DNA of 39,126 nt from assembly GCA_003251175.1 (NCBI GenBank), contig QKHC01000001.1, forward strand, positions 1 to 39,126, in the 5' to 3' direction. The DNA is from Gemmatimonadota bacterium (GTDB lineage Bacteria; Gemmatimonadota; Gemmatimonadetes; Gemmatimonadales; GWC2-71-9). Below, piece after piece: positions 9,928-18,430 of the stretch (position 1 is the stretch's first letter; each line of letters starts with the position of its first letter). The position numbers and the translations under genes were made by a program. The notes below the pieces were generated by a model, which saw only the letters and a program-made list of their open reading frames with translations, did no database searches and had not been told where the DNA came from.

Positions 9928-9939
9928 CGGGACTCCCGA
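9927..9939. repeat. Inverted repeat over the lexA ribosome binding site
   Basis: TCGGGA-C-TCCCGA: two perfect 6-base arms around one central base. It abuts the lexA start codon and contains the GGGAG Shine-Dalgarno sequence, so it could act as a DNA operator; the one-base loop makes an RNA hairpin unlikely unless outer pairs open. Confidence 0.4.
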
Positions 9940-9951
9940 AAATAATCCGAA
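9936..9951 (-). promoter_or_regulatory. Putative LexA box A (direct repeat, 11-base period)
   Basis: On the lexA strand TTCGG-N6-TTCGG (that is, ATTC-N7-TTTC when read one base earlier). It lies in the predicted lexA 5' leader just upstream of the Shine-Dalgarno sequence, 27 bases from box B. It resembles the alphaproteobacterial GTTC-N7-GTTC LexA box in layout. Confidence 0.5.
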
Positions 9952-9955
9952 TCTC

Positions 9956-9983
9956 AATCTACCCGAACATCGACCGAATGCAA
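9956..9983 (-). promoter_or_regulatory. Putative lexA promoter
   Basis: On the minus strand TTGCAT (9983-9978) is followed after 16 bases by TAGATT (9961-9956), a reasonable sigma-70 type pair, placing transcription start near 9949 and a leader of about 20 bases. The -35 overlaps the trpC ATG on the opposite strand. Confidence 0.5.
9963..9978 (-). promoter_or_regulatory. Putative LexA box B inside the lexA promoter spacer
   Basis: On the lexA strand ATTC-N7-GTTC, one base different from GTTC-N7-GTTC, with the extended form TTCGG-N6-TTCGG identical in arrangement to box A. It fills the spacer between the predicted -35 and -10, where a bound repressor would block RNA polymerase. Confidence 0.55.
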
Positions 9984-10784
9984 GGACCCCGACTCGCCGA
10001 CATGGTAGACGCTGCCCGCCGCCGAGCGGGGGACTTGATGGACCGGCGTGGGGATCTGGCCCGCGCGGCCCGCGCCGCGGCGCCCGCGCCCTCGTTTGCG
10101 GCAGGCCTGCGCAGGCCCGACGTCGCGGTGATCGCGGAGGTGAAGCGCCGCTCGCCCTCGGCGGGGGTGCTGCGCAGCGAGCTCGATGCGGCCCTCCGGG
10201 CAGCGGAGTACGTGCGGGGCGGCGCGGCCGCCGTGTCCGTGCTGACCGATCCCGAGTACTTCGGCGGCACGGTGTCCGACCTGGCCGCCGTCGCGGCCGC
10301 CGTGCGCGTGCCGGTGTTGCGCAAGGACTTCATCGTGGAGGAGCTTCAGCTCGTCGAAGCGCGGGCGGCGGGCGCGAGTGCCGTGCTGCTGATCGCGCGA
10401 GTCCTCGGCGCGCGCCGCCTCGAGCTGCTGAGCCGGGAGGCCCGCGCGCTCGGGCTCGAGACGCTGATCGAGGTCCACACGGCCGATGAGCGCGACGCGG
10501 CGCTGGCCGCGCAACCCGATGTGATCGGCGTGAACAGCCGCGATCTCGACACGTTCCGGATCGATCCGGAGGCCGCGGCGCGCCTCCTCGCCGCCGTGCC
10601 ACCCGGGGTGCCGACCGTTGCCGAGAGCGGCATCGAGCTGCGGGCAGACGTGGAGCGGGTGGCAGGCGCGGGTGCCGACGCCGTGCTCGTGGGCACCGCG
10701 CTGTCGCGAGCGGCCAACGCGGCGGACGCGGTGCGGGCCCTCAGCGGAGTGGCGCGCCAGCCGAGGACCACGGTCCGTGTCTGA
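9978..10784 (+). CDS. trpC: Indole-3-glycerol phosphate synthase
   Basis: Cyclises and decarboxylates CdRP to indole-3-glycerol phosphate (step 4 of tryptophan synthesis). TIM-barrel signatures are present: [11 protein letters not shown] with the catalytic Lys56, [12 protein letters not shown] (about residue 112), [19 protein letters not shown] and VAESGI. Length 268 is normal; it is single-function, not fused to TrpF. The ATG at 9978 lies in the predicted lexA promoter region, so the two opposite transcripts start almost on top of each other. The stop overlaps the trpB start by 8 bases. Confidence 0.97.
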   Translation: MQGPRLADMVDAARRRAGDLMDRRGDLARAARAAAPAPSFAAGLRRPDVAVIAEVKRRSPSAGVLRSELDAALRAAEYVRGGAAAVSVLTDPEYFGGTVSDLAAVAAAVRVPVLRKDFIVEELQLVEARAAGASAVLLIARVLGARRLELLSREARALGLETLIEVHTADERDAALAAQPDVIGVNSRDLDTFRIDPEAAARLLAAVPPGVPTVAESGIELRADVERVAGAGADAVLVGTALSRAANAADAVRALSGVARQPRTTVRV

Positions 10785-11973
10785 CCCCGGGCGCCCCCAG
10801 GGATGGTTTGGACCGTTCGGCGGGCGCTATGTCCCTGAAACGCTGATGAGCGCGCTCGAGGAGCTGGCAGCGGCGTACGACACGGCGCGGGCCGATGCAG
10901 CGTTCGGGGTGGAGCTGGAAGGGCTGTTGCGGGATTACGTGGGTCGGCCCACCCCGCTCACCGAGGTCCCCCGACTGGCGGCGCGCCTCGGGCGGCGGGT
11001 GCGGGTGGTGCTCAAGCGCGAGGATCTCAATCACACGGGGGCACACAAGATCAACAACACGCTGGGTCAGATACTGGTGGCGCGCCGCATGGGGAAGCGC
11101 CGCATCATTGCGGAAACGGGCGCCGGGCAGCACGGGGTCGCGACGGCCACGGTGTGTGCCCGCTTCGGCTGCGAGTGCGTGGTGTACATGGGCACCGAGG
11201 ACATGCAGCGGCAGCGGCTCAACGTGTTCCGTATGGAGCTGTTGGGCGCCCGGGTGGTGCCGGTGCCCGCTGGCACCGGGACGCTCAAAGATGCGACCAA
11301 CGAGGCCCTGCGCGACTGGGTGACCAACGTGAGCGACACCCACTACATCATCGGGTCGGCGGTGGGCCCGGACCCGTTCCCGCGCATGGTGCGCGACTTT
11401 CAGTCGGTCATCGGGCGGGAGGCTCGAGCGCAGGTGCTGGAGGCGCACGGCCGGCTACCGCGGACGGTGGTGGCCTGCGTGGGCGGCGGGTCGAATGCGG
11501 CGGGCACCTTTGCGGGATTCCTCGACGATGACGCCGTGGAGCTGGTGGGCGTCGAGGCGGCGGGCGAGGGTCTCGACAGCGGTCGCCACGCGGCCACGCT
11601 GGCGCGGGGCCGGCCCGGCGTGTTTCATGGCAGCCGCAGCTACCTGCTGCAGGACGCCGCAGGGCAGGTGCGGCCGGCGCACTCGGTGTCAGCGGGCCTG
11701 GACTACCCCGGGGTGGGGCCCGAGCACGCTTTTTTCCGGGAGCGCGGACGCGTATTGTATGATGCGGTGACCGATGACCAGGCGCTGGCAGCGTTCGAGA
11801 CCCTCGCCCGCCTCGAGGGAATCCTGCCAGCGCTGGAGAGCGCACATGCGGTCGCCTGGGTGCTGGCCGGGGCCGATCGCTGGAGGGATGACGATCTGGT
11901 GCTGATCACACTGTCGGGCCGCGGTGACAAGGACGTGACGCTCGCCGCCGAGCGTCTGGGGGTGAGCGTCTGA
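10777..11973 (+). CDS. trpB: Tryptophan synthase beta chain
   Basis: PLP enzyme joining indole and serine to make tryptophan. The 398-residue protein begins after the GTG with [15 protein letters not shown], carries the PLP lysine Lys91 in [13 protein letters not shown], the catalytic Glu in [11 protein letters not shown], the substrate-channel region and the phosphate-binding [10 protein letters not shown], and ends with LSGRGDKD. All TrpB1 hallmarks are present. The GTG at 10777 is inside the end of trpC (GTGTCTGA overlap). Unlike the usual trpBA pair, two unrelated genes lie between trpB and trpA here. Confidence 0.98.
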   Translation: MSDPGRPQGWFGPFGGRYVPETLMSALEELAAAYDTARADAAFGVELEGLLRDYVGRPTPLTEVPRLAARLGRRVRVVLKREDLNHTGAHKINNTLGQILVARRMGKRRIIAETGAGQHGVATATVCARFGCECVVYMGTEDMQRQRLNVFRMELLGARVVPVPAGTGTLKDATNEALRDWVTNVSDTHYIIGSAVGPDPFPRMVRDFQSVIGREARAQVLEAHGRLPRTVVACVGGGSNAAGTFAGFLDDDAVELVGVEAAGEGLDSGRHAATLARGRPGVFHGSRSYLLQDAAGQVRPAHSVSAGLDYPGVGPEHAFFRERGRVLYDAVTDDQALAAFETLARLEGILPALESAHAVAWVLAGADRWRDDDLVLITLSGRGDKDVTLAAERLGVSV

Positions 11974-11996
11974 CGGGCGACGTCCACGCGCCGGAG

Positions 11997-13649
11997 TTGG
12001 CGCTGCCGCCGCAGCAGATCGCGGACCTGCTGCAGGTCTTCGCGAAGGGGTTGCGCGCCAGCCAGCTGTATCTCCCCAACAACCCCGTCTATCAACGCGC
12101 CCTCGCCAATCTGCAGACCGCATTTCGAGACCTGTGGGAGGTCGTCGACGAGCTGGTGCTCGACGTGGGCGAGCTGGAGCTGATGTGGGAAGGGCAGGAA
12201 GTCTATAGCCACGACCAGCGCAGCGAGAGTATCGCGTGGACCCTGTTCAAGGATGGCGTGCGATCGGTCACCTTCCGCAAGGGTGCCGAGGACGCGGAGG
12301 TGGTGCGGTTCCTGGGGGTGATCAACCGGGCGCGCACGCTGCAGCCGGACGCGGCGGACGACCTGTTGACGCTGCTGTGGGAGGAGGATTTCCAGTACAT
12401 CGGGTACACCTTCCGGGAGCTGGCCTCGGAGGGCGAGGCGCCGCTCGAAGCCGAGGGGGAGACGGAGGCGCGGGATCCCACGGTGGTGCAACAGGCCGTC
12501 CAGGAGGAGGCGCCGCCAGCCGGAGTGGTGTCGATCGACGACTTCGACACCACGCTCTACTTCCTCGACGAGCGGGAGGTGGAGTACCTCCACGGTGAGG
12601 TGGAGCGGGAGTACGCCCAGGATCTGCGGCACAACGTGCTGTCGATGCTGTTCGACCTGCTCGAGCTGCAGACGTTCAGCACTGTGCGGGCGGAGCTGAT
12701 CTCGATCATCGAGAATTTCATCCCCTATCTGCTGAGCGCCGCCGACTTCCGCTCGGTCGCCTTCATCCTCCGTGAGATCCGGGTGGTGTTGCAGCGCGCC
12801 CGCGAGCTGCTGCCCGAACAGCGGGTGTCGCTGCGGGCGTTGCCAGGGCGCCTGTCGGAGCCCGAAGCGCTGTCGCAACTGCTGCAGTCGCTCGACGAAG
12901 CCGCGGTGCACCCTTCCGAGGAAGACCTGGGCGAGCTGTTCTCAGAGTTCCTGCCGGCGGCGTTGCCCACGCTTGCGGCGTGGCTCGCGCGGCTGTCGAG
13001 CGAGCGGGTGCGGCAGCTGGTGCGGGCAGCCGCGGAGCGGCTGGCCCGCGCGAATCCCGCCGATGTGGTGCGGGCGCTGGAGGGCGGCGATCCCGCCGCG
13101 CAGCTCGAGATGGTGAAGATGGCGGGCCGCATGCGCCTGACGGCCGCGACCGACGCGATCGGCGGGCTGCTCGAGTCCGGCGCGGACCGCACGGTGAAGC
13201 TGGCGGTCGTCGAAGCGCTGATGGCCATTGCTTCACCCAGCGCGGTACGGTTGCTGGAGCGTGGCATCGATGACGCGGAGCGCGACGTGCGGGTCGCGGC
13301 CGTCAAGTTCCTGGGCTTCCGAGGCCATCGCAATGCCTTCCCCCGCATCGAGGCCGCCGTGCTCGGCGGCCGGCTGCGACGCGGTGACCTGACGGAGAAG
13401 ATCGCGTTCTTCGAGGCATACGGCGCGCTCGCCGGGGCGGCCGGGATTTCCGTTCTCGAACGGATGCTGCTCGGGCGCGGGGGGCTGCTCGCGCGTCGCG
13501 AGGATCCGAGCACCCGGGCCTGCGCCGCCATGGCGTTGGGCAAGATCCGCACTCCGGAAGCGCGCGGCGTGCTGGAGCTGGCCGCCCAGGATCGCGAGCC
13601 GCTGGTGCGCAACGCGGTGACCCGGGCCCTGCGCGAGGTGGGGGCGTGA
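11997..13649 (+). CDS. HEAT-repeat protein with an unnamed N-terminal domain shared with the next gene
   Basis: A 550-residue soluble protein of unknown function. Residues 7-145 form an alpha/beta domain (LRASQLYLPNNPVYQRAL early, then strands near residues 50-70, 88-95 and 132-140) that aligns by eye with residues 28-165 of the HD-GYP protein encoded next. An acidic linker (145-180) is followed by a helical region (185-345), then clear HEAT-type repeats from about 345 to 550, for example VKLAVVEALMAIA, VRVAAVKFLGFRG and VRNAVTRALREVGA. The start is uncertain: TTG at 11997 is used; an in-frame CTG at 11970 overlapping the trpB stop is the alternative. It joins the HD-GYP gene by a GTGA overlap, so the two are probably partners. 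Confidence 0.8.
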   Translation: MALPPQQIADLLQVFAKGLRASQLYLPNNPVYQRALANLQTAFRDLWEVVDELVLDVGELELMWEGQEVYSHDQRSESIAWTLFKDGVRSVTFRKGAEDAEVVRFLGVINRARTLQPDAADDLLTLLWEEDFQYIGYTFRELASEGEAPLEAEGETEARDPTVVQQAVQEEAPPAGVVSIDDFDTTLYFLDEREVEYLHGEVEREYAQDLRHNVLSMLFDLLELQTFSTVRAELISIIENFIPYLLSAADFRSVAFILREIRVVLQRARELLPEQRVSLRALPGRLSEPEALSQLLQSLDEAAVHPSEEDLGELFSEFLPAALPTLAAWLARLSSERVRQLVRAAAERLARANPADVVRALEGGDPAAQLEMVKMAGRMRLTAATDAIGGLLESGADRTVKLAVVEALMAIASPSAVRLLERGIDDAERDVRVAAVKFLGFRGHRNAFPRIEAAVLGGRLRRGDLTEKIAFFEAYGALAGAAGISVLERMLLGRGGLLARREDPSTRACAAMALGKIRTPEARGVLELAAQDREPLVRNAVTRALREVGA

Positions 13650-15121
13650 TCGACGGCGCCGCCGGCCGCCGGCCATCGATCGCGGAAACGGTCCAGACCA
13701 CGGACGCGTTTCTGCGCCACGCCGGGCGAGAGTTTCTGGTCGTGCTCTACGCCGCACTGCGCTCGCTCAAGCTGTATCCGGTCGAGAACGACCAGGTTCA
13801 GCGGGCGCTGGACGATCTCTTCGCCAGCACGCAGCACGTGCTGGAAGTCGAGCGGGAGCTGGAGGTGCGCCTGCAGGGGGAGTTCATCTTCGTGAACTCG
13901 ACCCGGCTGCGGCTCGACCTCGACAACTACGCGTCCTTCTCCCACATCCTCGGCGTGCTGCGACAGTGCGGCATCGGCTTGGTCCGCGTCGAGGACGGTG
14001 TTGATCGCCGGCAGCTGCAGGTCTTCGTTTCGCTGCTGCTGACCTACGCAGCCACGGAGGTGCACCCCGCCAAGGTGCACGAGCTGGCGCTGAAGATGAC
14101 GCAGGCCGGGATCGGTCGCATCGCCATCGAAGCGCCGATAGAAACCGACGAATCGCTGGAGGAATCCGAGCGGCTCAAGGAAGCGGCCAAGCGCACGTAT
14201 ACGCGCTCCGTCGCCGTGACGCGCGAAGTCGTGAACAGCCTGCGGATGGGACGGTCGGCCAACGTCAAGAAGGTGAAGCGCGCCGTGCAGGCCATCGTAG
14301 ACCAAGTGCTGAACAACGAATCGTCGCTCATGGGGCTCACCACCATCCGCGACTACGACGAGTACACGTTCACGCACTCGGTCAACGTCTGCATTTTTTC
14401 GGTCGCGCTCGGCCGCAAGCTCGGCCTCTCGAAGCTGCAGCTGTATGACCTCGGCATGGCTGCCCTGTTCCACGATGTCGGCAAGGCGCGCGTGCCGATC
14501 GAGGTGCTCAACAAGGACTCCGGGTTGAGCGAAGAGGAGTGGCGGATCATGCAGGCGCACCCGTGGCTCGGCGTCCTGACGCTGTTCGGCCTGCGCGGCT
14601 ATGGCGAGATCCCTTACCGCGGCATGATCGCGGCCTACGAGCACCACATGAAGATCGATCTGACCGGCTATCCCAAATCGATCCGGTCGCGGGAGCTCTC
14701 GATCTTCTCCAAGGTCATCGCGGTGGCGGATGGCTTCGACGCAGCCACGACACGACGCGCGTACCAGACGACCCCGATCCAGCCCGACCAGGTACTCAAG
14801 GAAATGTGGACCAACCCCCGCCGCGGTCTGGATCCGGTGATCGTCAAGGCGTTCATCAACCTGATCGGCATCTACCCGGTGGGGACCTGCGTCATTCTCG
14901 ACACCTACGAAATCGGCATCGTGCACGCCGCCAACCCCGACACCGCGCACGTACACCGGCCGGTGGTGCGGGTGATCATCGGCCGCGAGGGCACGCCACT
15001 GTCCCCGGCGCCGCTGGTAGACCTGGCGCAGCGCGATGGCGATGGCAACTTCCCCCGCACGATCGTCAAAGTCACCGACCCGAAGAAATACGACATCAAC
15101 GTCGGCGACTACTTTGTCTGA
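13646..15121 (+). CDS. HD-GYP-like phosphohydrolase domain protein
   Basis: A 491-residue protein with an N-terminal domain (28-165) shared with the preceding HEAT protein, a helical linker (165-225) and an HD-GYP-type domain. The metal-binding pattern is largely present: His244 in FTHSVNV, FHDVGK (His276, Asp277, Gly279, Lys280), His305 in MQAHPWLG, His333-His334, Asp338 and GYP at 341-343. HD-GYP enzymes hydrolyse cyclic-di-GMP and related molecules. However HHExxDGxGYP reads HHMKIDLTGYP, with Glu and Gly changed, so activity or substrate may differ. There is no membrane segment or receiver domain. The GTG start overlaps the HEAT gene (GTGA), and the end overlaps trpA by 8 bases. Confidence 0.87.
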   Translation: MIDGAAGRRPSIAETVQTTDAFLRHAGREFLVVLYAALRSLKLYPVENDQVQRALDDLFASTQHVLEVERELEVRLQGEFIFVNSTRLRLDLDNYASFSHILGVLRQCGIGLVRVEDGVDRRQLQVFVSLLLTYAATEVHPAKVHELALKMTQAGIGRIAIEAPIETDESLEESERLKEAAKRTYTRSVAVTREVVNSLRMGRSANVKKVKRAVQAIVDQVLNNESSLMGLTTIRDYDEYTFTHSVNVCIFSVALGRKLGLSKLQLYDLGMAALFHDVGKARVPIEVLNKDSGLSEEEWRIMQAHPWLGVLTLFGLRGYGEIPYRGMIAAYEHHMKIDLTGYPKSIRSRELSIFSKVIAVADGFDAATTRRAYQTTPIQPDQVLKEMWTNPRRGLDPVIVKAFINLIGIYPVGTCVILDTYEIGIVHAANPDTAHVHRPVVRVIIGREGTPLSPAPLVDLAQRDGDGNFPRTIVKVTDPKKYDINVGDYFV

Positions 15122-15905
15122 CGCCTCGCTCGCGGCGCGGTGGCGGACCCTCCGCGCGGCGGGCCGCGCCGCGCTGATTCCCTATTTCACAGCCGGTTTC
15201 CCGAGCGACGCCATGTCGCGCGACGCGATCCGTGGAGCCGTCGACGCCGGCGCCGACATCATCGAAGTCGGGGTGCCGTTCAGCGACCCGCTGGCCGACG
15301 GTCCGACGATTCAGCGGGCCTCGGAGCGGGCGCTCGCCGGCGGGATGACGATGGCGGGGGCCCTCAGCCTGATCGAGGCGCTGGCGCTCCCGGTGCCCGT
15401 GGTCCTGATGACGTACGCCAACCCGGTGCTCGCATACGGCGTGGAACGATTCGCGACCGATGCGCGGGCGGCGGGCGTCGCCGGCGTGCTGCTCACCGAC
15501 ACGCCGGCGGGGATCGATCCCGAGCTCGAGCAGGCGGTGCGTGACGCGGCGCTCGACGTGATCCGACTGGTCGCCCCGACGACATCGCCCGCGCGCCTCG
15601 CCGCGGTGGTGCAGGGAGCGGGCGGCTTCGTCTATCTGATCTCGCGCCTCGGCGTGACCGGTGTCCGTGACGAGCTCCCGGCCGATCTGGGGGCTCAGGT
15701 GACGCGGGTGCGCGCGGTCACTCCCCTGCCGGTGGCCGTGGGCTTCGGCATTGGATCGCCGACGCTCGCCCGGCAGACGGCGCGCCTCGCGGACGGAGTG
15801 GTCGTGGGCAGCGCCGTCGTGGCCGCGCTGGAGCAGGGTGGCTGCGCCGCGGCGACGACGCTGATCGGCCTCCTCGCCGCAGCGGTGCGCGACGCGCGCG
15901 CATGA
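15114..15905 (+). CDS. trpA: Tryptophan synthase alpha chain
   Basis: Splits indole-3-glycerol phosphate into indole and glyceraldehyde 3-phosphate and channels indole to TrpB. The 263-residue barrel has [10 protein letters not shown], the catalytic Glu and Asp in [45 protein letters not shown] and GFGIGSP. The start is TTG at 15114, giving the overlap TTGTCTGA with the HD-GYP stop; this mirrors the GTGTCTGA overlap of trpC and trpB, and no better start exists downstream before conserved sequence. The stop overlaps the next gene in ATGA. Confidence 0.96.
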   Translation: MSDASLAARWRTLRAAGRAALIPYFTAGFPSDAMSRDAIRGAVDAGADIIEVGVPFSDPLADGPTIQRASERALAGGMTMAGALSLIEALALPVPVVLMTYANPVLAYGVERFATDARAAGVAGVLLTDTPAGIDPELEQAVRDAALDVIRLVAPTTSPARLAAVVQGAGGFVYLISRLGVTGVRDELPADLGAQVTRVRAVTPLPVAVGFGIGSPTLARQTARLADGVVVGSAVVAALEQGGCAAATTLIGLLAAAVRDARA

Positions 15906-17992
15906 CGGCGGCGAGTATCGTCAACCGGTACGCGCGGGCCCTCGCGGTCGCGGGCCCCGTGCTGCTGGTGGCGGTCCTGGTCGCCGATCGCCGCTGGACC
16001 CACCAGGGCCTCGAGATTCTCGCCCTGATCGTTCTCGGGATCCCGCTGCGCGGTGTCACGGTGTCGCTGTCCAAGTACTCGTATCTCACGCAGACCGGGC
16101 TCGTCGTCCTCGCCGGCGTGCTGCTCGTCGGCGCGCCAGCCACGGCACTCGCCCTCGCGGTCGTGACGCTGGCGACGGACTGGGTGTGGCACCGCAAGCC
16201 GCTGTTCGTGGCCGGGGTCAACGTGGGGCGGGAGCTCGTCGCGCTGCTGGCCGCCTTCGGTGTGTATGCGTGGACGCTCGAGCTCCACGGAATCGCCGCC
16301 CCGCAGCTGGACGTAACCGCCATTCCGCCGGTGTTCTTCCTGGTGCTCACCTACGTGGTGGCGAGCCGCCTGCTGTTCTATTTCACGTTGTTGCTGCGTG
16401 GCAAGCTGCGGCGCGACGAAGAGCTGCTGCTGCTCCGTTACGAGTGCATCAGCGCGTTCGCGACCGTCGTCGCCGCCGCGGTCGTAGTCGTCAGCGTGCG
16501 GCTGTGGCCTCCCGGCGCCTGGCCGTTCATCGGTGCGGCGCTGGTGGCGTGCGGCTTGCTGCTGCGCCAGATCCTCTCGGAGGCAATTGCGGCCGAGGAG
16601 CTCAACAAGATCCACGCGGTCGAGTCCGTGATCACCAGCGACGTCGCCCTGGACGACGCGTTCTCGCGCATCGAGCGGCTGGCGCGCCGCGTCGTGGACT
16701 GGGGCGATCTGCGCGTCTACCGCATGGTCGGCGGCGAGGCCCGGCTCGCACACCGCAGCGCCACGGGACGCCCGAACCGTGGTGAGCCCCCACCGGACAT
16801 TGCGGCGCTGCGTGCTGAGGTGGTGCGGACCGGCACTCCGATGGTGGTGGCCGACACCGGCCGCGACCCCCGTATCCGGGAGCCAACCGATGCGGTGCAG
16901 ACGGTCATCGTGCTGCCGCTGCGGTTCGGTGACCGGGTGCTCGGGACCCTGGAGCTGGAGCATCACAAGCGCAATTCGTACCGCCCGTCCGATCTGGTGA
17001 CCATCACGACGTTCGCGAACCAGCTGGCGACCGCGATCCACATCGGCGACCTGCGGCAGCCGCTGGTCGAGACGGTGGAGCGGCTCGGCGCGCAACTCGC
17101 CACCCTGACGAGCACGGCCGCGGCGCTGCGGGATGCGGCGGCCGCAGTGGCGGGATCAACGGCGGCGATTCGTCACGGAGCGCTGTCGGAGACCGACGAG
17201 GTGCAGAGCGGACTGGCGGTCACGGCGGAGCTCGCCGACCTGACGCGGCGCGTCGCGAGTGACGGCCTGGAAGCGGCCCGGGCGTCGTCGCAGGCGAGCG
17301 ATGTGGCGGAGCGGCACCGGCCGCAGATCCAGGAAGCGATCGAGCGGCTGGTGGCGCTCAAGTCCTTCGTGGGGGAGACGTCCCGGCAGGTCCAGGCCCT
17401 GGGGCAGGTCAGCCGACGCATCACCGGGTTCATCGCGTCGATCCGGGAGCTCGCCGAGATGACGAACCTCCTGGCGCTCAACGCGGCCATCGAGGCCGCA
17501 CGGGCGGGCACGCACGGCCGTCGTTTCGGCGTGGTGGCGGGTGAAGTGCGGCAGCTCGCCGAGCAGAGCGCCGCGGCCGCGGCAGAAGCAGGCGAGCTGG
17601 TGCAGAACATCCACCGGCGCGTCGGGGAGGTGGTGGAGCAGATGCGGCGGGGACAGGTGAACGTGGGCGGCGTGGAAGAGTTATCCGCAGGCGCCCTGGG
17701 CGCCCTGGACCGGATCGTGGAGGCCACCGCCGAGGCGACCGAGCACGCGCGCCGCATCGCCGCCTCGGCCGAAACGCAGGGGGGAGCATTCGACGGCCTG
17801 CGGGTACGGATGGACGCGGTGGCGAGCATCGCCGAGCGGAACCGTGGCGAGGCCGACGACGTCACCGCCCGGGCCGATGAAACGGCGCGGGGCCTGGGAG
17901 AGCTGGAGCGGGCGACGCGCGAGCTGGAGCAGGTGGCCGCCATGCTGCGGAGCCTCACGCACAGCTTTGCCAGCGTCCGGCGGTCCGCTTAG
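15902..17992 (+). CDS. Membrane sensor with GAF domain and chemoreceptor (MCP) signalling domain
   Basis: A 696-residue protein. Residues 8-225 hold about seven or eight hydrophobic segments with very short loops, resembling integral-membrane sensory domains rather than a periplasmic ligand-binding domain. Residues 230-385 look like a GAF domain ([19 protein letters not shown] ... [18 protein letters not shown]). From about 400 to 690 there is a long coiled coil with the MCP tip, [17 protein letters not shown] then [18 protein letters not shown]. No HAMP domain is evident. Such proteins pass signals to CheA/CheW, but no che gene is nearby, so its partner is unknown. It overlaps trpA (ATGA) and precedes folK by 9 bases. 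Confidence 0.9.
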   Translation: MTAASIVNRYARALAVAGPVLLVAVLVADRRWTHQGLEILALIVLGIPLRGVTVSLSKYSYLTQTGLVVLAGVLLVGAPATALALAVVTLATDWVWHRKPLFVAGVNVGRELVALLAAFGVYAWTLELHGIAAPQLDVTAIPPVFFLVLTYVVASRLLFYFTLLLRGKLRRDEELLLLRYECISAFATVVAAAVVVVSVRLWPPGAWPFIGAALVACGLLLRQILSEAIAAEELNKIHAVESVITSDVALDDAFSRIERLARRVVDWGDLRVYRMVGGEARLAHRSATGRPNRGEPPPDIAALRAEVVRTGTPMVVADTGRDPRIREPTDAVQTVIVLPLRFGDRVLGTLELEHHKRNSYRPSDLVTITTFANQLATAIHIGDLRQPLVETVERLGAQLATLTSTAAALRDAAAAVAGSTAAIRHGALSETDEVQSGLAVTAELADLTRRVASDGLEAARASSQASDVAERHRPQIQEAIERLVALKSFVGETSRQVQALGQVSRRITGFIASIRELAEMTNLLALNAAIEAARAGTHGRRFGVVAGEVRQLAEQSAAAAAEAGELVQNIHRRVGEVVEQMRRGQVNVGGVEELSAGALGALDRIVEATAEATEHARRIAASAETQGGAFDGLRVRMDAVASIAERNRGEADDVTARADETARGLGELERATRELEQVAAMLRSLTHSFASVRRSA

Positions 17993-18001
17993 CATTCCAG
18001 C

Positions 18002-18430
18002 GTGACCGCCCCGGTGCGGGCCTTCGTGGCCCTCGGCTCCAACGTCGGCGACCGCGACGCGCACCTCGCGTACGCCCGGGACCGCCTGGCGGCCCTGCCG
18101 GCGACCCGTCTCCTGGCGGTCTCTTCAGTCGAGGAGACGGCCCCCCTGGGTCCCGTGGGGCAGAGCGCCTATCTCAACCAGATGGCATTGCTCGAGACGG
18201 GCCTCACCGCGGCGGAGATGCTGCGGTGGTGCCACAGGATCGAGCGCGAGCGCGGACGCACGCGCGACGTTCGGTGGGGCCCGCGCACACTGGATCTCGA
18301 TCTCGTCCGTTTCGGGGATCGCCGGATCGCGGAAGCCGACCTCGTCGTCCCGCATCCGGAGCTGCCGAACCGTCCTTTCTGGCAGCGCGAGCTCGCCGAG
18401 CTCGAGGCTGCGAGGCCCGGACATGACTGA
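18002..18430 (+). CDS. folK: 2-amino-4-hydroxy-6-hydroxymethyldihydropteridine pyrophosphokinase (HPPK)
   Basis: Transfers pyrophosphate from ATP to hydroxymethyldihydropterin in folate synthesis. Signatures: VALGSNVGDR at the start, SAYLNQMALLET, ERERGRTRDVRWGPRTLDLD (HPPK signature around residues 80-100) and VVPHPELPNRPF. At 142 residues it is slightly shorter than the usual 155-165, lacking part of the C-terminal end. The GTG at 18002 is the first start after the sensor gene. The end overlaps panB by 8 bases (ATGACTGA), the known folK-panB-panC arrangement. Confidence 0.95.
   Translation: MTAPVRAFVALGSNVGDRDAHLAYARDRLAALPATRLLAVSSVEETAPLGPVGQSAYLNQMALLETGLTAAEMLRWCHRIERERGRTRDVRWGPRTLDLDLVRFGDRRIAEADLVVPHPELPNRPFWQRELAELEAARPGHD

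Noticed and set aside
12725-14956. Very long open frame on the minus strand opposite the HEAT and HD-GYP genes (about 740 codons)
   Set aside because: Its translation is low in structure and rich in Arg/Ala/Ser/Asp, the usual mirror of high-GC genes; the plus-strand proteins have clear domains.
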